Shown here piece by piece: positions 27,260-36,005 of a stretch of DNA of 64,000 bases. A program made the position numbers and the translations under genes. How positions within the stretch are numbered: position 1 is the first letter of the stretch; each line of letters starts with the position of its first letter. The DNA is from Moanibacter sp964542645. GTDB taxonomy: Bacteria; Verrucomicrobiota; Verrucomicrobiia; Opitutales; UBA2987. The notes under the pieces were generated by a model, which saw only the letters and a list, made by a program, of their open reading frames with translations, searched no databases and was not told where the DNA came from. Location: NCBI GenBank assembly GCA_964542645.1, contig CAZIUG010000008.1, positions 558,001 to 622,000 on the forward strand, given 5' to 3'.

Positions 27260-27285
27260 TAGATTCCAATAATTATTGGAATCTA
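27260..27285. promoter_or_regulatory. 26-bp perfect palindrome, likely operator
   Basis: Arm TAGATTCCAATAA is followed directly by its exact reverse complement, with no spacer, in the 142-base gap between the enolase-superfamily gene and the Gfo/Idh gene. There is no loop and no T-run, so a dimeric repressor operator is more likely than a terminator. No regulator is encoded beside it. The core CCAATA/TATTGG recurs at 18760-18774. Confidence 0.6.
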
Positions 27286-27367
27286 GCATTTCGGGCTTGG
27301 TGCTGCTGAAACGCAGCCAACTAATCCCCAATTACCTCAGTTCTATCCTATATTTATGGATTGAGAA

Positions 27368-28423
27368 ATGTACAAAGTTGGTATCATCGGCTGCGGTCGA
27401 CCAAGTAATCACGAAGGCTCAACCGGGCATGGGATTGCCCATCATCACGCCGTCGGGTATAAAGAATGTAATGACACTAAACTCGTCGCGGTTGCAGATA
27501 TCGTTCGTGAAAATGCGAAGGCATTCGCTTCCCAACACGATGTACCTAGAATCTATGAATCCTACCAGGAAATGATTGTTAGGGAAAAACTCGACATGGT
27601 TAGTGTCTGTCTATGGATCCCTCTCCATGCCCCGGTGGTGGAAGAGGCCGCTACCCTCGGCGTTAAGGCAATTCACTGTGAAAAACCAATGGCGCCAACC
27701 TATGGTGAAGCAAAATCTATGGTCGAAACCTGCAACCGTTCAGGCGTCCAGCTAACATTCAATCACCAACGACGGTTTGGGGAAGTTTTTCGGAAAGCCA
27801 AGGAGATCGCACATTCCGGTGCGATCGGCCAGATCCACCGTTTCGAAGGTTACTGTAGCAACATCTTTGACTGGGGAACGCATTGGATTGATATGATGTT
27901 TTTCTACAATAATGACGAACCCGCTTCGTGGGTTATGGCCCAGATCAACAGCCAGACTGAGAACAAACTATTTGGAGTGGACATGGAAAATCAGGCTATC
28001 TGCCGAATCCAATTCAATAACGGCGTCACAGGTCTACTGGATACCGGAATCGATAAAAGAACATGTGCTCTTAGGATTATGGGCTCCGATGGTCTTATTG
28101 AAGTCAACGTGCCTGATGGACCTGAGCTCCGCTTCCTGGCGAAAGGATACAGGGGCTGGCAAGAACCTGAGATCCGAGAACTGAAGAGCCAACACATGCC
28201 GACAGTGTTTACCTCCGCCATCTACGATCTTGTCGATGCTCTAAAGGCTGGCAGAGAACCGGAATTGAGCAGCCGTAAAGCTCTCCAAGCTACCGAAGTG
28301 ATCTTCAGTGCTTATGAATCCAGTCGACGGCACTCCCGCGTCGACCTGCCTCTCGACATTGAGGACTCCCCTTTTCTAGATATGCTCGAAAGAGGAATGA
28401 TCGGACCAAAAAAAGCCAAATAG
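27368..28423 (+). CDS. Gfo/Idh/MocA family oxidoreductase
   Basis: A 351-residue NAD(P)-dependent sugar dehydrogenase-like protein. YKVGIIGCGRPSNHEGSTGHGIAHHHAVGY starts the Rossmann fold with an unusual insertion after the GCGRP loop. VKAIHCEKPMAPTYGEAK contains the EKP catalytic Lys, and FNHQRRFGEVFRKAKEI follows. The C-terminal domain has DWGTHWIDMMFFYN, with conserved His and Asp. It lies 142 bases after the enolase-superfamily gene and ends 249 bases before the convergent UxuA gene, with a strong hairpin between. It is probably part of a sugar-acid catabolic operon. Confidence 0.87.
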   Translation: MYKVGIIGCGRPSNHEGSTGHGIAHHHAVGYKECNDTKLVAVADIVRENAKAFASQHDVPRIYESYQEMIVREKLDMVSVCLWIPLHAPVVEEAATLGVKAIHCEKPMAPTYGEAKSMVETCNRSGVQLTFNHQRRFGEVFRKAKEIAHSGAIGQIHRFEGYCSNIFDWGTHWIDMMFFYNNDEPASWVMAQINSQTENKLFGVDMENQAICRIQFNNGVTGLLDTGIDKRTCALRIMGSDGLIEVNVPDGPELRFLAKGYRGWQEPEIRELKSQHMPTVFTSAIYDLVDALKAGREPELSSRKALQATEVIFSAYESSRRHSRVDLPLDIEDSPFLDMLERGMIGPKKAK

Positions 28424-28609
28424 CCCTGACCTGAATCTCTACTTAATCCATAGAAATTCAGCTAAAGTTTCCTCGGATTGTTTAGTCACACGCCGTCTAA
28501 TATCATTTCCCTCATCGAAGGCTCTAGAGAGGCCAATAAGTCTTAATAATCTCGATTTACAGGGTTTTTCGAAAACCTCGCTGGATCCATAAAAATCGGA
28601 AACACCTCT

Positions 28610-28640
28610 TCATCCGAAGCTCTATTTCAGCTTCGGATGA
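28610..28640. terminator. 12-bp perfect hairpin between convergent genes
   Basis: TCATCCGAAGCT and AGCTTCGGATGA pair perfectly around a 7-base loop (CTATTTC). It lies between the 3' ends of the Gfo/Idh gene and the leftward UxuA gene, where a bidirectional terminator would be expected. It lacks a clean T-run on either side, so it may act as a transcript-end stabiliser. The stem shares CCGAAG/CTTCGG with the hairpin at 43054-43090. Confidence 0.6.
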
Positions 28641-28672
28641 TTCACTTCGCCCTTAAAATTGTAACCTAGGAA

Positions 28673-29698
28673 TCAGCTGGCCAAAACGTCCAACATTGCC
28701 TTCATGTAGCCAACCGTATAGGCTCGGCCCCGCTGCTTGTACCAGCCATCATCATTCATGACCGGGACATGATCGGGAATCATAAAACCTCTGAATCCGG
28801 AATCCTTTAGGGTTCGAATCACCTCGATTATATCCGAATTGCCTTCGCCTATCCAGCACTCGGTAAAATCATCAATTCGCCCCTGAACATCACGAAGGTG
28901 AACATAAAAAATTTTCCCTTGCCCCCCAAAATGTCGAATCGCGTCGATGACTCCCGCACCGGCTCGCATTTCCGACCAACATCCGTGACAGAAATTGAGG
29001 CCGTGCATTGGGCTATTGAACTTTGTCATAGCGCGATCAAAATTTTCAAAGTTCCGAAATATCCGAGCCACACCGCCAAGCGGATAGTTCACGGGAGGAT
29101 CGTCGGGATGCAATGCCATTCTAACATTGGATTCTTCACAAACGGGAAGGATCCGCTCCATGTACCAATCGTAGTTTTCCCACATCTCTTCTTCCGTAAT
29201 CTCGCGCTCAGCTATGAAATTTCCTCTCTTTGGAAGAGGATCTGCCTTCGCGGATATCGCTACATCTAGATTGAACGCGGTCGTTTTCGCACCTCCTCGG
29301 ATTGGGGTGGTTCGCGATGTCCGCCAAACCTCAGTAGGCATGAAGTGGTAACCCAGAATCGGAATTCCTGCCTGACCCATGTTACGCACTGTCTGGCACA
29401 TATTCTCCAACTGTAACTCCCGGCCTTCCAGACCAAGCATGATCTTATCGTAAAAAGAGTAAGGCACATTCTCTAAAGCCATTAACCGCAGTTCGTAGTC
29501 TTCGATCATTTTACGTAGCGAAGCCAAGTCCTCGTATTCCCAACGATCCTCTCTAGACCACTGTACCCTATTTAGTTGAACATCATCTACCCCGCACTGC
29601 TTGATGAATTGGAGTAATTCCCCGGTAGCGGTAGGAATGTTAAATTGACCTAGCCCAACGCGGATGGGTAATTTTTCAAAATTGGTCGCGGAGATCAT
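28673..29698 (-). CDS. uxuA: Mannonate dehydratase, UxuA family
   Basis: A 341-residue TIM-barrel enzyme of the UxuA family, which dehydrates D-mannonate to 2-keto-3-deoxy-gluconate in hexuronate catabolism. Visible marks are the conserved ALHPDDPPVNYPLGGVARI, FCHGCWSEMRAGAGV with metal-site Cys/His, KIFYVHLRDVQG (metal-site His) and the C-terminal FRGFMIPDHVPVM, then RGRAYTVGYMKAMLDVL. The length matches the shorter UxuA forms. It may act on a related sugar acid here. The 2-keto-3-deoxy product could feed the HpcH/HpaI aldolase at 15305 (inference). Confidence 0.87.
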   Translation of the reverse strand: MISATNFEKLPIRVGLGQFNIPTATGELLQFIKQCGVDDVQLNRVQWSREDRWEYEDLASLRKMIEDYELRLMALENVPYSFYDKIMLGLEGRELQLENMCQTVRNMGQAGIPILGYHFMPTEVWRTSRTTPIRGGAKTTAFNLDVAISAKADPLPKRGNFIAEREITEEEMWENYDWYMERILPVCEESNVRMALHPDDPPVNYPLGGVARIFRNFENFDRAMTKFNSPMHGLNFCHGCWSEMRAGAGVIDAIRHFGGQGKIFYVHLRDVQGRIDDFTECWIGEGNSDIIEVIRTLKDSGFRGFMIPDHVPVMNDDGWYKQRGRAYTVGYMKAMLDVLAS

Positions 29699-29985
29699 AG
29701 CTTTCTATTATGTATTCCATGGAGTATTCACCGGTACACTGGAAAGATAGCTAAGTTGAATGGGTAGCTACTTTCATTGCAATCTCTTTAGGTGAGGAAG
29801 ATCCACCACGACCAATATCACCCATAGCTCCCAGTATCCCTTAATGAGCTGTTTTGTTATCGAGCTTTAAGCTGACGAAAACTACTTACAAACTATTGGA
29901 ACCAAAACTAACATAGAAAGATAAAAAAACTCATGGTCAAAACTATGAAATTAATATTGTCATATTTGTATTCTGTAACTTCTCT

Positions 29986-30750
29986 ATGGCAGAATTTACC
30001 GGCCCAACGAAACTACGAGGTCCCCAAATTTTGAAGTGCTTAATCTTAGCCGCAGGCCAAGGAACGCGACTTAAGGAGCGAGGGGAGGTTAAGCCTCTAG
30101 TTCCACTTCTTGGTCGACCCCTAATCGAACGCGTGGTCTGCTCCGCTATTGATGGCGGCGCAGACGAATTCTATGTCGTTACGGGATTTGAAGGGGAAAC
30201 TGTTACCAACTTCGTGGAAGAACTCGCCGAAAAGCTAGAGATCTCGATTACGACAATCGAAAATAAGAATTGGCAAAAAGAAAACGGCTATTCCGTACTT
30301 AAGGCGAAGGCCCACTTGCAAGAGCCCTTCTTTCTACTAATGTCGGATCATCTTTTCGATCCTATCATTCTCCATACTCTACAAGACCATCCGCCAAACC
30401 AAGGAGAAATCGTGTTAGCAGTAGACACCAATCTCACAAATCCTCTTATCGACTTGGAAGATGTAACTAAGGTTGATACATCCAACGGTCTTATCCGAAA
30501 CATCGGTAAATCCATTGACCACTTCAGTGCCTTCGATACTGGCATCTTCCTCTGTACCCCTGCCCTCTTTGGAGCCTTAGAAAAAGCCGGGGATTCCTAC
30601 CAGGACACTACCCTATCGGCAGGCATCCGCGTCCTGGCGAAATCCCGCTGTGCAAGGTGTCTGAGAACCGATCGATTCTGGATCGATGTCGATGATGAGG
30701 TCGCCTTCAAAAAGGCGGAAGCCGCCGTTCATAAATCGATTGTAGACTGA
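29986..30750 (+). CDS. Nucleotidyltransferase of the inositol-1-phosphate/choline-phosphate cytidylyltransferase type
   Basis: A 254-residue sugar-nucleotidyltransferase-fold enzyme. CLILAAGQGTRLKERGEVKPLVPLLGRPLIERVV is the NTP-binding opening. EFYVVTGFEGETV, ENKNWQKENGYSVLKAK and FFLLMSDHLFDPIIL follow. The NxxWxxENGxS and MSDHLFDP pattern is that of CTP:inositol-1-phosphate cytidylyltransferase, the N-terminal half of archaeal/thermophile IPCT-DIPPS proteins. Here it stands alone, without a CDP-alcohol phosphotransferase. An inositol-3-phosphate synthase gene lies 1.6 kb downstream, which supports a CDP-inositol product. An alternative is a choline-phosphate or other polyol-phosphate cytidylyltransferase. 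Confidence 0.78.
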   Translation: MAEFTGPTKLRGPQILKCLILAAGQGTRLKERGEVKPLVPLLGRPLIERVVCSAIDGGADEFYVVTGFEGETVTNFVEELAEKLEISITTIENKNWQKENGYSVLKAKAHLQEPFFLLMSDHLFDPIILHTLQDHPPNQGEIVLAVDTNLTNPLIDLEDVTKVDTSNGLIRNIGKSIDHFSAFDTGIFLCTPALFGALEKAGDSYQDTTLSAGIRVLAKSRCARCLRTDRFWIDVDDEVAFKKAEAAVHKSIVD

Positions 30751-30947
30751 AAAAGCAGCTGGAAAATATAATGCGAGAACCATTCCAAATGCACCAAGGG
30801 AGGAAATGAGGAATCATGTCTCCGCGTTTGATTTTACTTAGATACGCAAAAAAGAATTCCTATCTTAACTGCAGTCCTGTTTCCCAATTTACCGATTGAA
30901 TATCGATTTCCCCAGGCTCGCAAACAGCTCCTATTCAAAACAAAAGT

Positions 30948-31244
30948 ATGTCGAAAAACCCTTCATCTAAAACTCTGTCTAAGCAACGACTTCTTTACCT
31001 TCACGCCCGCACCCCCAATGTTTTCTCTCCATTGATCGGCCTTACGCAGATCGAACCGACCAGTGGCTATCAAGCGGAAATTACAGCTGACCCCCCTAAA
31101 TGGCCCTACCAATCAGTTCATGAGGCTATGATTGACGGATGGCAAGTCATCCAGTTTCCTCACCTCCAGGCTCCGTTCGATGACCACGATCTCGAGTTTG
31201 TCGGCTACGAGTTTATACTTCAAAAAATTGAACCTGTTAAATGA
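30948..31244 (+). CDS. Unknown 98-residue protein
   Basis: I do not recognise the family. The protein has no signal peptide or membrane segment. The N-terminal 15 residues are basic and Ser-rich. The rest is a compact domain with aromatic and acidic residues, including WPYQSVHEAMIDGWQVIQFP and an LEFVGYEFILQK end. It overlaps the start of the following dioxygenase gene by 4 bases (ATGA), so the two are translationally coupled and it is very likely real. It may be a partner or small substrate-binding subunit of that dioxygenase. Confidence 0.65.
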   Translation: MSKNPSSKTLSKQRLLYLHARTPNVFSPLIGLTQIEPTSGYQAEITADPPKWPYQSVHEAMIDGWQVIQFPHLQAPFDDHDLEFVGYEFILQKIEPVK

Positions 31245-32056
31245 GCAATCGTCGATATCTACTTTCCGACTTAGATGTAGCCCGCTTTGTTGTTAACGGC
31301 TATCTCATCCTGAAACCTCGATTCAGAAAGGGCCTTCACGAGGAGATCACTCAAAAGTTGGATAAGATGAGGAGGAATCCCGGAGACGCGATTACCGATG
31401 TCTTACCTGAACTCAAAAAGATTGTAGATCACTCTTCAGTCAAAGGAGCCTTCACTAGCCTTTTAGGGAAAAACTACGAACTCAAAACACATCGACACTG
31501 GCACCTAAAACCCCCTGGATCCGATTTCATGCACTGGCATCAAGACAGCACGAATAATCGACGAGCAGGTATAAATCAAATACTCGCCTTGTATTATCCC
31601 CATGATGTGACGGCAGAAATGGGACCCACAATAATTGCCCCCGGAACTCAGTTTCGAAATGCTCCGACTGATCGCATGGCAACATACACTAACATCAGGG
31701 GCCAGATTGCGCTCACCGTTAAGGCGGGGACTATCGCCCTAACTCATTATGACCTCTGGCATGGTACAGCTGCCAACCGGTCTCGGAAGAAACGGCATAT
31801 GGTAAAGTTCCTAGTTAAGCGCACTTCCGAAAACATCACCCCTTCTTGGAACCACCAACCAGATGCACTCGCTAGATCAGCTAATTCGGATATTGAAGTG
31901 TATAAAAATGCAGGTGATGTTCGGAATATCCTGACCTCGTCGAATCCTCTGAATGTCGGCCAGAGTGATCGATTAAAGGAACGTGCCATCCGAATCCATT
32001 GCTGGAAGCTGTTGATGGGTGAGCCGACAGAACAAGGCTCCTCTTTAACTTTGTAG
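31241..32056 (+). CDS. Phytanoyl-CoA dioxygenase (PhyH) family protein
   Basis: A 271-residue Fe(II)/2-oxoglutarate oxygenase-like protein. ARFVVNGYLILKPRFRKGLHEEI is the family opening. FMHWHQDSTNNRRAG holds the His-x-Asp metal pair. ALTHYDLWHGTAANRSRKKRHMVKFLVKRT holds the distal His and the Arg that binds 2-oxoglutarate. The start overlaps the upstream 98-residue gene (ATGA). The location between a putative inositol-phosphate cytidylyltransferase and inositol-3-phosphate synthase suggests a polyol, lipid or headgroup substrate (inference). Confidence 0.85.
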   Translation: MSNRRYLLSDLDVARFVVNGYLILKPRFRKGLHEEITQKLDKMRRNPGDAITDVLPELKKIVDHSSVKGAFTSLLGKNYELKTHRHWHLKPPGSDFMHWHQDSTNNRRAGINQILALYYPHDVTAEMGPTIIAPGTQFRNAPTDRMATYTNIRGQIALTVKAGTIALTHYDLWHGTAANRSRKKRHMVKFLVKRTSENITPSWNHQPDALARSANSDIEVYKNAGDVRNILTSSNPLNVGQSDRLKERAIRIHCWKLLMGEPTEQGSSLTL

Positions 32057-32324
32057 ACCTGATATTCAGGTTATTAGTCCTAATTTCGGACTTTACATAA
32101 AGCCGCTACAACTGGATTATCGCCATTTCTTATAATTAAGAGAGTTCGGAATCGTCCGTCGTTAGATACCCAATAATCTTCCTCTTCTTACTGTGTTGCT
32201 AGCTCCTCCCGTTTCTACAATAATTTATCTTTGGTCACGTTTAGAAGCAAAGGATGCTCTGATTTCACGTCACACCCTCTTATTCAATTAATCAACGGCT
32301 CCAACAAGACGAATTGATAGCACG

Positions 32325-33503
32325 ATGAAAGAAAACATAAGAATCGCGATTGTTGGCGTTGGCAACTGCGCCAGCAGCCTAGTCCAGGGCATCTGCTACT
32401 ATAGAGATAAGGACCCAGAATCGGCAATTGGATTAATGCACTGGGAAATAGGAAACTATCGCCCCTTCGATGTCGAAGTCACAGCCGCATTTGACATAGA
32501 TAGCCGTAAAGTGGGCAAGGACATTTCAGAAGCAATTTTTGCTGAACCCAATTCGACCAAGGTTTTTTGTCCGAATATTCCTGAATCGGGTGTCATCGTG
32601 GAAATGGGAAAAACACTCGATGGCCTTTCCCCACACATGGGTGACTACCCTGAAAACCGCACTTTTTTGAGGGCAGATGCGATTGAGTCGAAGAAATCGG
32701 ACGTCATCGATATTTTGCAACAGAAGAAAGTTGACGTCCTCGTCAACTATCTGCCGGTGGGATCGGAGGCAGCAACCCAATTCTATGCAGAATGCGCTCT
32801 AGATGCAGGGGTTGCCTTTCTCAACAACATTCCCGTATTCATCGCCAGTGATCCCAAGTGGGAAAAGCAATTTTCGGAAGCAGGAATCCCCATTATCGGT
32901 GATGACATCAAGGCACAATTGGGAGCAACAATTGCCCACCGAGCTCTAACCGACCTTTTTAAAAAGCGTGGAGTCAAGATGGAGCGAACCTACCAGCTCA
33001 ACACAGGAGGTAACACAGATTTCCTCAATATGCTCAACCGGAGCAGGCTCATGTCGAAAAAGACTTCCAAGACGGAGGCGGTTCAGTCAGTAACTGCGGA
33101 ACGTTTGGGTGACGAGAATATTCACGTTGGACCCAGCGATTATGTCCCTTGGCAGAACGACAACAAAGTTTGTTTCATTCGTATGGAAGGAAAGATGTTT
33201 GGAGACGTTGAGATGAACTTGGAAATGCGTTTATCAGTGGAGGATTCGCCAAATTCAGCCGGAGTAGCAATCGATGCAATTCGTTGTCTGAAACTAGCTC
33301 AAGAATTGGGAATAGGTGGCTATTTGGAAGGCCCTTCCGCTTTCTTCTGCAAACATCCACCAAAACAATTTCCAGATGACGAAGCCTATCGTATGACAGA
33401 AACCTTTATCGAGAATAGTGGCAGCGCTTCTCTCCCAGCACAGGGATTAGATTCAAATGCGACGAAAACAGGAGAAATTCCGGCCCATTCGTCACCAACA
33501 TAA
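32325..33503 (+). CDS. ino1: Inositol-3-phosphate synthase (myo-inositol-1-phosphate synthase)
   Basis: A 392-residue NAD-dependent synthase that converts glucose-6-phosphate to inositol-3-phosphate. RIAIVGVGNCASSLVQGI is the nucleotide-binding opening. VTAAFDIDSRKVGKDI, GIPIIGDDIKAQLGATIAHRALTDLF (with the conserved Asp/Lys of the active site) and YQLNTGGNTDFLNM are diagnostic. The length is that of the actinobacterial/archaeal short class. Together with the nucleotidyltransferase at 29986 it could supply CDP-inositol for an inositol lipid or solute. It has a long 268-base leader with two small hairpins, ACCTGA-TAT-TCAGGT (32057-32071) being the better. Confidence 0.93.
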   Translation: MKENIRIAIVGVGNCASSLVQGICYYRDKDPESAIGLMHWEIGNYRPFDVEVTAAFDIDSRKVGKDISEAIFAEPNSTKVFCPNIPESGVIVEMGKTLDGLSPHMGDYPENRTFLRADAIESKKSDVIDILQQKKVDVLVNYLPVGSEAATQFYAECALDAGVAFLNNIPVFIASDPKWEKQFSEAGIPIIGDDIKAQLGATIAHRALTDLFKKRGVKMERTYQLNTGGNTDFLNMLNRSRLMSKKTSKTEAVQSVTAERLGDENIHVGPSDYVPWQNDNKVCFIRMEGKMFGDVEMNLEMRLSVEDSPNSAGVAIDAIRCLKLAQELGIGGYLEGPSAFFCKHPPKQFPDDEAYRMTETFIENSGSASLPAQGLDSNATKTGEIPAHSSPT

Positions 33504-33669
33504 TTGGTTCATCGAAAAGACCTACGGGATTTTATCGATTCCATTTTATGTCAAAGTTGACACCGCCGGTAGGCTTCGTGTCGCCCCTCATAAGTGGAAG
33601 CACCATAGAATATTTCAAGAATATCATGGCTTATAGGTCACCGTCAGAAAATTCTTGTACCTCCAGGAT

Positions 33670-34500
33670 ATGCCCAAGAATCCTCTGGCGCCGCCAACGG
33701 ATAACGAACTACTCAAGAGCTACTTGAGTCATTTTTCTCTCAGGGCAATCGGTAACAAAAGAGACCTTCTACACCGCTTGGCTAAGACCTTTGCCTTTCT
33801 CCCTTACGAAAATCTAACCAAAGCTATTAGAATTGCCGATGAGGGGTCTCCTGAACGAGCCCGTCGAGACCCCAAACAGGTACTTCAAGATCATTTCTCT
33901 ACGAAAACTGGGGGGACCTGTTTTTCGCTTTCAGCCACTCTTATCTATCTCATTCGCTCCCTTGGCTGGAATGCGGAGCCGATCCTTGCAAACCGAAAAT
34001 ATGGCGATAACACCCACAGTGCCATCATTGTATGGATCGACCAAAGGCCCCACCTACTTGATCCAGGCTATCTAATCGTCGATCCTCTGCCACTCGATTT
34101 AGAGGAACCACAAAAAATCGAGACCTCCTTTAACGAGCTGATACTCTCACCCCAGAGAAAAGGAGATGAGGTCGTCTTACACACAGTGCAACAGGGAAAG
34201 CGTACTTACCGACTCACTTTCAAAACTCAACCAGTGGATGCGGGTGATTTCCTTAAAGTCTGGGACTCATCTTTTGGTTGGGATATGATGCGTTACCCCG
34301 TCCTAACTCAGGTCAGAGGAAAAGAACAGTACTATCTACAAGAAAACCGCATTCAAATTCGTAATCATAAAGAAGTAAGACACCAGAAAATCGAGACCGA
34401 TGAAATGGTACAGCAAATTGTGGCGTGCTTCGGAGTGGGTCGTGAAATTGTGGCAAGAGCAATTGACATTCTGAAGAAAGGAGACTCAAGGTTCAAATGA
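33670..34500 (+). CDS. Divergent arylamine N-acetyltransferase-like (transglutaminase-fold) protein
   Basis: A 276-residue protein with the Cys-His-Asp triad order of NAT enzymes. The Cys is in KTGGTCFSLSATLIYLIRSLG, the His in GDNTHSAIIVWID and the Asp in HLLDPGYLIV. The usual NAT motif RGGxCxExN is replaced by TGGTCFSLS, so the acceptor specificity is probably not arylamine. FAFLPYENLTKA near the N terminus fits the NAT helical domain. ATG 33670, with AGGA four bases upstream, is chosen over TTG 33655. It stands apart from the inositol genes by 166 bases. Confidence 0.65.
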   Translation: MPKNPLAPPTDNELLKSYLSHFSLRAIGNKRDLLHRLAKTFAFLPYENLTKAIRIADEGSPERARRDPKQVLQDHFSTKTGGTCFSLSATLIYLIRSLGWNAEPILANRKYGDNTHSAIIVWIDQRPHLLDPGYLIVDPLPLDLEEPQKIETSFNELILSPQRKGDEVVLHTVQQGKRTYRLTFKTQPVDAGDFLKVWDSSFGWDMMRYPVLTQVRGKEQYYLQENRIQIRNHKEVRHQKIETDEMVQQIVACFGVGREIVARAIDILKKGDSRFK

Positions 34501-34825
34501 ATATGCTGCTTGAAGACGATAGACCCAAGATGAAATTTGCCATGTATCGGATAATAGGACCTACACACTGACCCGTTCCATAAAACGCATCGACAATTTA
34601 CTTCAGGAAATCCATCTCTTCACGAATACATAGAACATTAGGATAAATGGAATGATTTACCCCACCGTTCTAAGGTTTCGGAATACCTAAGCTATCGACA
34701 AGAAGTCCTTATGTATCGTACAGCCAGAAATTCTTATCGCGGCTCTAGGGGCATGGGCCAATCGGTAAAAACATATTTGCTAAAATTTGTTCAATTTTGT
34801 CTCGTGAAATTACAAAGACCAGGAT
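34501..34825. other. 325-base intergenic region
   Basis: No credible gene. A 24-codon frame starts in the ATGA overlapping the previous stop (34497), but it has no family likeness. The region is AT-rich toward the following gene, which suggests a promoter near 34770-34810. Confidence 0.35.
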
Positions 34826-35884
34826 GTGAATTCGAATTCTGTAGTCCTAACTTCCTCAAAAATTTTTTACCGTGTGATTAACCTTAAGAAAATCCGATAC
34901 ATCATATATGGTGCAGGCGCTATTGGCAGTTCAGTGGGAGGGCATCTACAGCGGACAGGACATCAATGTGTCCTAATCGGAAAACATGGCCATATCGACT
35001 GTATTAATGAATCAGGACTTAGGTTAATCACACCTCAGGATAGTTATCAGATATCGATTCCTTCCGTAACCTCTCCCTCCAAAATCGATTGGTCTTCGAA
35101 TGACATCGTTATGCTGTGTATGAAGTCTCAAGATACCGAGGAAGCGTTGCGGTCACTTGTGCAGACTGGAGTCGATACCTTAGATATCCCAATTTTTTGC
35201 GTGCAAAACAGCATTACGAACGAACCTGTTGCAGCCCGTTATTTCGAAAGAATATATGGGGTTATGGTGGGTTTCACTGGTATTTATCTAGAAGAGGGAA
35301 AGGTATACAATCCAGTAGAAGGAAATGCAGGCTATCTCGAGGCAGGTATTTATCCAACCGGGATTGATGATCTCGTGAACCAGGTGGTCTCCGACCTAAG
35401 CGAAGCGAGTTTCGCAATTCAGGCAAATTCGAATATTATGACAGCAAAGGGCGCGAAGCTTCTTGGAAACCTGGGAAACGCTCTCCGAGCAATCTGCAAC
35501 GGTAAGGGCGACGAGGATCGTTACGTGGAGCGTACTAGGAAAGAAGCTGAACAGTGTCTGATAGCAGCCGGCCTACCCTTCGAGTCGAGAACAGCGTTGG
35601 CCGAAAGAACACGCGCACTCCGCGGCATCAACAAGCTACCCGAAGGTGTTCGAAACCAGGGATCCACATGGCAAAGCATAATGCGCAGGAAAGGGTCAAC
35701 AGAAGCTGATTTCCTTAATGGGGAAATCGTCCGACTAGGGAAAATATACGGAATCCCAACCCCTTTTAATAGAGTTCTTCAGCGGATTGTAAGGGACATG
35801 GCGCGTAACCAAGACACTCCCGGGAAACACACCGCAAATGAACTCTATAACGTGGCAGAAGAATCCTCGTCTAAATCAGTTTGA
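34826..35884 (+). CDS. Ketopantoate reductase-like (ApbA/PanE family) protein
   Basis: A 352-residue NADPH-dependent reductase of the ApbA/PanE family. IRYIIYGAGAIGSSVGGHLQRTGH is the Rossmann opening. VMLCMKSQDTEEAL carries the conserved KxQ segment, and AKGAKLLGNLGNALRAI matches the catalytic Lys helix. STWQSIMRRKGSTEADFLNGEIVRLG is the C-terminal signature. It is somewhat longer than typical PanE (about 300), with insertions in the middle. The start is GTG at 34826 or GTG at 34874. It may reduce another 2-keto acid rather than ketopantoate; no pantothenate gene is near. Confidence 0.8.
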   Translation: MNSNSVVLTSSKIFYRVINLKKIRYIIYGAGAIGSSVGGHLQRTGHQCVLIGKHGHIDCINESGLRLITPQDSYQISIPSVTSPSKIDWSSNDIVMLCMKSQDTEEALRSLVQTGVDTLDIPIFCVQNSITNEPVAARYFERIYGVMVGFTGIYLEEGKVYNPVEGNAGYLEAGIYPTGIDDLVNQVVSDLSEASFAIQANSNIMTAKGAKLLGNLGNALRAICNGKGDEDRYVERTRKEAEQCLIAAGLPFESRTALAERTRALRGINKLPEGVRNQGSTWQSIMRRKGSTEADFLNGEIVRLGKIYGIPTPFNRVLQRIVRDMARNQDTPGKHTANELYNVAEESSSKSV

Positions 35885-36005
35885 CCTGTGATTCAAAGCT
35901 TAAAGGTACCTGCTAGAATCTCCATTGATTACACTACAACGAGGATCCCTCGTTATGTAGCCGTACACAGAAACACCCTATTTTCCCCGTCGCGATGAAA
36001 ATTCG

